Assembly (NCBI GenBank): GCA_900554995.1
Contig: USJJ01000008.1
Span: forward strand, 1-15,246
DNA length: 15,246 nt
Direction of reading: 5' to 3'
From: an uncultured Ruminococcus sp.
GTDB lineage: Bacteria; Bacillota; Clostridia; Oscillospirales; Acutalibacteraceae
This document shows positions 13,132 through 15,246 of the stretch, piece after piece (the first letter of the stretch is position 1; every line of letters starts with the position of its first letter). Position numbers and translations under genes: made by a program. The notes under the pieces were generated by a model that was given only the letters and a program-made list of their open reading frames with translations, was not told the origin of the DNA and did not search any database.

Positions 13132-14742
13132 ATGTCAGAAAAACCGTTCAGAGGCTCCAAGCCTCAGCCCGACCATATTTTCATAAGCATTGCCGACGAT
13201 GCGAAAACGACAATGAACGTAAGCTGGAGAACAAGCACCGACGTTAAAAGCGGCTATGTTCTTTACCGTGAGGACGGCTCGGATGAGATCAAAAGAACCG
13301 ACGCCGATACCGATGTGTTCAAGAGCGATATCGACGTCAGCAATATGTTTTGGGTCAAGCTCACGGGACTGAAGCCCGACACAAAGTATTTCTACACCTG
13401 CGGCGACGACTCTCACAGGAGTGAGGAATTCAGCTTTACAACCGAACCCGAAAATCTGACAAAGATCAAGTTCATATGCGTTTCGGATCAGCAAAAGGGC
13501 GATTTGATAAACCCCGATTACTCGCATTTTACAGAAATTCTCAAAAAGACCCTCGATGAAAATCCCGACGCAAGATTCATCCTTACCGGCGGCGACAACA
13601 CAAACTGCGGTCAGCACGAGGTTCAGTGGAACGGCACGTTTGAAGGTATGAAGGGCATAGTTGAAAGTATTCCCATCCAGATGGCGCTCGGCAATCACGA
13701 TAACCGCGGATTCAGAGATCCCGAGCACGAAACCGGCAGATACTACGCCGAACCGGCTGAATTTTTCGACAATCAGTTCAAAGGTTCGTACGCTTATGAC
13801 GGTCCCGAAAATTGGAAAACGGAGAACTACACATTCAATTACGGCAATGTTCACTTTCAGATGATCGGCATCAACGGTCCCGAAGAGGTCAACGAGTGGA
13901 TGATTGACGATATGAAGAAGAACCGCAGGCAGTGGAACATCGGTACATATCATTTTCCGATCTGCTACTCCGGTTCCGACTGTGCAAACTATGACGCCTA
14001 TCCCGTTATGACCGAGGGCTTTGAGATGCTCGACATCGTGTTCTCTGGTCACGAGCACAACTTTGCAAGGAGCTTTCCGAGGAGAAATGAAGAGCTTTTT
14101 GAACGTCCGTCTCAGGGTACCGTCCACTATATGCTCGGCAACTCAAACCAGAACCCTCCGGGAACAAGAGCGATCCAAAAGGTATGGCACTCCGCTTTCT
14201 ACTGTGAGGAAGAGGATGTTTCCGTCGTTGCGATAGTCGAGGTTGACGGCGATAAGATTACGCTCACGTCAAAGATAGTCGAGGACGGCAGAATTGTCGA
14301 CAAATGCACGATCGACAAGAGCAAGGATGAGATCACACCCTATGCAATCGCTCCGAAGTTCAACCAGACACGTATGACCTACAAAGGCGCTCTTATGGGC
14401 CTTTGCCAGTATCCCGTTCCGTGCGAAAATGTCGGCGGAACCTGGTACGCCTGCTTCGGCACGCTTATAGGATATATCGGCGGACTTGTCGTTAAGGAGA
14501 AAGGCAAGATTACGCTTGAAATTTACGGCAAACGTGTTGAATTTTTCGAAAACAGCGACAAGGCAATTGTTAACGGTGAGGAAAAGACGATCTGTGCCAA
14601 GGTGCTCCGCCTCCATAGCCAGCTTTATATGCCCGCCGACGCCTGCGAGCTTTTCAATATGAGATGGGCATATGCGAAGAGGAATAATTTCATTTCATTT
14701 GAGCACGAGAGCGAGGATAAACCCATCACCGTTCAGCCGTAA
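13132..14742 (+). CDS. Metallophosphoesterase with FN3-like and stalk domains, no signal peptide
   Basis: This 536-residue protein has three parts. Residues about 12-104 are a fibronectin-III-like domain of the purple acid phosphatase N-terminal type (MNVSWRTSTDVKSGYVLY ... KLTGLKPDTKYFYTCG ... FSFTT). Residues about 111-385 are a calcineurin-like phosphoesterase with SDQQ (118-121), GGDN (153-156), GNHDN (187-191), His274 and GHEHN (306-310), giving a full set of dinuclear-metal ligands; the usual DxH is DxQ here. Residues about 405-525 resemble the copper amine oxidase N-terminal or stalk domain, ending with QLYMPADACELFNMRW. Such proteins are usually secreted, yet this one begins MSEKPFRGSKPQPDH with no hydrophobic segment. 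AGGAGG lies directly after the previous stop, 7 bases before the ATG. The substrate is unknown; phosphomonoesters, phosphodiesters and nucleotides are all possible. Confidence 0.9.
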   Translation: MSEKPFRGSKPQPDHIFISIADDAKTTMNVSWRTSTDVKSGYVLYREDGSDEIKRTDADTDVFKSDIDVSNMFWVKLTGLKPDTKYFYTCGDDSHRSEEFSFTTEPENLTKIKFICVSDQQKGDLINPDYSHFTEILKKTLDENPDARFILTGGDNTNCGQHEVQWNGTFEGMKGIVESIPIQMALGNHDNRGFRDPEHETGRYYAEPAEFFDNQFKGSYAYDGPENWKTENYTFNYGNVHFQMIGINGPEEVNEWMIDDMKKNRRQWNIGTYHFPICYSGSDCANYDAYPVMTEGFEMLDIVFSGHEHNFARSFPRRNEELFERPSQGTVHYMLGNSNQNPPGTRAIQKVWHSAFYCEEEDVSVVAIVEVDGDKITLTSKIVEDGRIVDKCTIDKSKDEITPYAIAPKFNQTRMTYKGALMGLCQYPVPCENVGGTWYACFGTLIGYIGGLVVKEKGKITLEIYGKRVEFFENSDKAIVNGEEKTICAKVLRLHSQLYMPADACELFNMRWAYAKRNNFISFEHESEDKPITVQP

Positions 14743-14771
14743 TTGACAAGACAAAATTAATGATGTATAAT
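14743..14771 (+). promoter_or_regulatory. Perfect consensus sigma-A promoter
   Basis: TTGACA (14743-14748), exactly 17 bases, then TATAAT (14766-14771): both boxes match the consensus fully. The -35 box begins at the base after the phosphoesterase stop codon. Transcription should start near 14778, at the GGAG ribosome site itself, so the leader would be only about 12 bases. Confidence 0.85.
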
Positions 14772-14790
14772 CAAATCGGAGTTGATGACA

Positions 14791-15072
14791 ATGTCAAAGA
14801 AAAAAGCCGCACAGCAGACGGATATCAATCTGACAGATGCGCAGAAGCGAATGGATCAGTACGTCAAGGCGTGTGAAAAAGAGAAAAAAGGCAAGGCAAC
14901 CGCCCTTTCAATGATCGGTATTACGATTGTTTGCCTGCTGATACTTTTGATCGTCGGTCTGAAGCTCAGCGGTGTGGGTTTCACCGTTGTCAGTGACGGC
15001 AACTCCGTTACGGTTGTAGATTCCGGCAGTGTCAACGGCACAAAGCTCGCTGATGTTGTAACAGTAAAATAA
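14791..15072 (+). CDS. Small single-pass membrane protein, function unknown
   Basis: This 93-residue protein is not assigned to a family. The N-terminal 40 residues are charged and probably helical (MSKKKAAQQTDINLTDAQKRMDQYVKACEKEKKGK). One membrane helix follows (about residues 42-61, MIGITIVCLLILLIVGLKLSG), and then a short polar tail of beta-prone repeats (FTVVSDGNSVTVVDSGSVNG). The basic head predicts a cytoplasmic N terminus and a small external domain. The ATG at 14791 is preferred because GGAG lies 9 bases upstream; an ATG at 14785 is too close to the ribosome site. It has its own consensus promoter and its own terminator, so it can be expressed apart from the upstream cluster, perhaps at a high level. 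Confidence 0.75.
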   Translation: MSKKKAAQQTDINLTDAQKRMDQYVKACEKEKKGKATALSMIGITIVCLLILLIVGLKLSGVGFTVVSDGNSVTVVDSGSVNGTKLADVVTVK

Positions 15073-15082
15073 GCAAAACGAC

Positions 15083-15130
15083 AAATGAGCCTAAGTACAA
15101 AGTTACTGCACTTAGGCTCATTTTTATTTT
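15083..15130. terminator. Intrinsic terminator, probably bidirectional
   Basis: AAATGAGCCTAAGT (15083-15096) pairs perfectly with ACTTAGGCTCATTT (15110-15123) around a 13-base loop. It is followed on the plus strand by T-rich sequence to 15130. It ends the small membrane protein gene. It also lies 45 bases beyond the stop of the minus-strand gene at the window edge, where its T tract is weaker. Confidence 0.9.
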
Positions 15131-15167
15131 AATTAAATATTCAGGCTGTAAGATGACTTTATCTCAC

Positions 15168-15246
15168 TCAGTTTGTCTGTGCCCATGTCCACGCAACGTT
15201 TACACCTTCACGGCTTACTTCAAGACCCTTTTTCTTTGCTCCGCTG
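15168..15246 (-). CDS. C-terminal end of an unidentified protein, start outside the window
   Basis: On the minus strand only one frame is open from the window edge to a TGA at 15170-15168. It encodes about 26 residues ending KKKGLEVSREGVNVAWTWAQTN. The convergent orientation and the shared hairpin that follows support it as the tail of a real gene. The piece is too short to name a family. Confidence 0.5.
   Translation of the reverse strand, partial: SGAKKKGLEVSREGVNVAWTWAQTN

Noticed and set aside
13135..14127. Long minus-strand open frame (330 codons) inside the phosphoesterase gene
   Set aside because: It mirrors the codons of a well-supported gene with intact catalytic motifs. It has no ribosome site or family pattern of its own.

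Overview
The window looks like chromosomal DNA from a mid-GC Gram-positive Clostridia, most plausibly the Oscillospirales/Ruminococcaceae. This rests on overall coding style, frequent strong Shine-Dalgarno sites, some GTG and TTG starts, a lipoprotein-type solute-binding protein, an ECF-type vitamin transporter S component and a MecA-family adaptor. No rRNA, tRNA, CRISPR array, insertion sequence or phage gene is visible. The species assignment is inference.

Layout. Bases 1-430 hold the 3' part of an ECF transporter S component. A small methylguanine-methyltransferase-type DNA-binding protein (499-807) follows behind its own promoter. Bases 808-1063 look like the decayed remains of a gene. 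A GT-C type membrane glycosyltransferase (1140-2633) starts at TTG. After a 374-base gap, a cytidylate kinase-like protein and a MATE exporter form a two-gene operon (3008-4953). It ends at a hairpin shared with the convergent amino-acid ABC transporter operon on the minus strand: binding protein, permease, ATPase, transcribed from about 7305 down to 5026. A divergent plus-strand pair, a GNAT acetyltransferase and a YjjG-like HAD phosphatase (7474-8642), ends in a strong terminator. Ribulose-phosphate 3-epimerase (8763-9407) overlaps the tail of a convergent MecA-family adaptor gene (9388-9918, minus).

From 10038 to 14742 four closely packed plus-strand genes form a likely operon: a small single-pass membrane protein, a cytoplasmic GH13 alpha-amylase-family enzyme, a membrane-anchored divergent LCP-like protein, and a three-domain metallophosphoesterase with no signal peptide. 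A 93-residue membrane protein follows behind a perfect consensus promoter. A terminator hairpin separates it from the C-terminal end of a minus-strand gene that runs out of the window.

Most of the content is ordinary housekeeping and transport. The least explained part is the 10038-15072 block, which joins cytoplasmic alpha-glucan hydrolysis to two membrane-anchored proteins and a phosphoesterase built from domains usually seen outside the cell. I see no clear signature of a defence system or mobile element.
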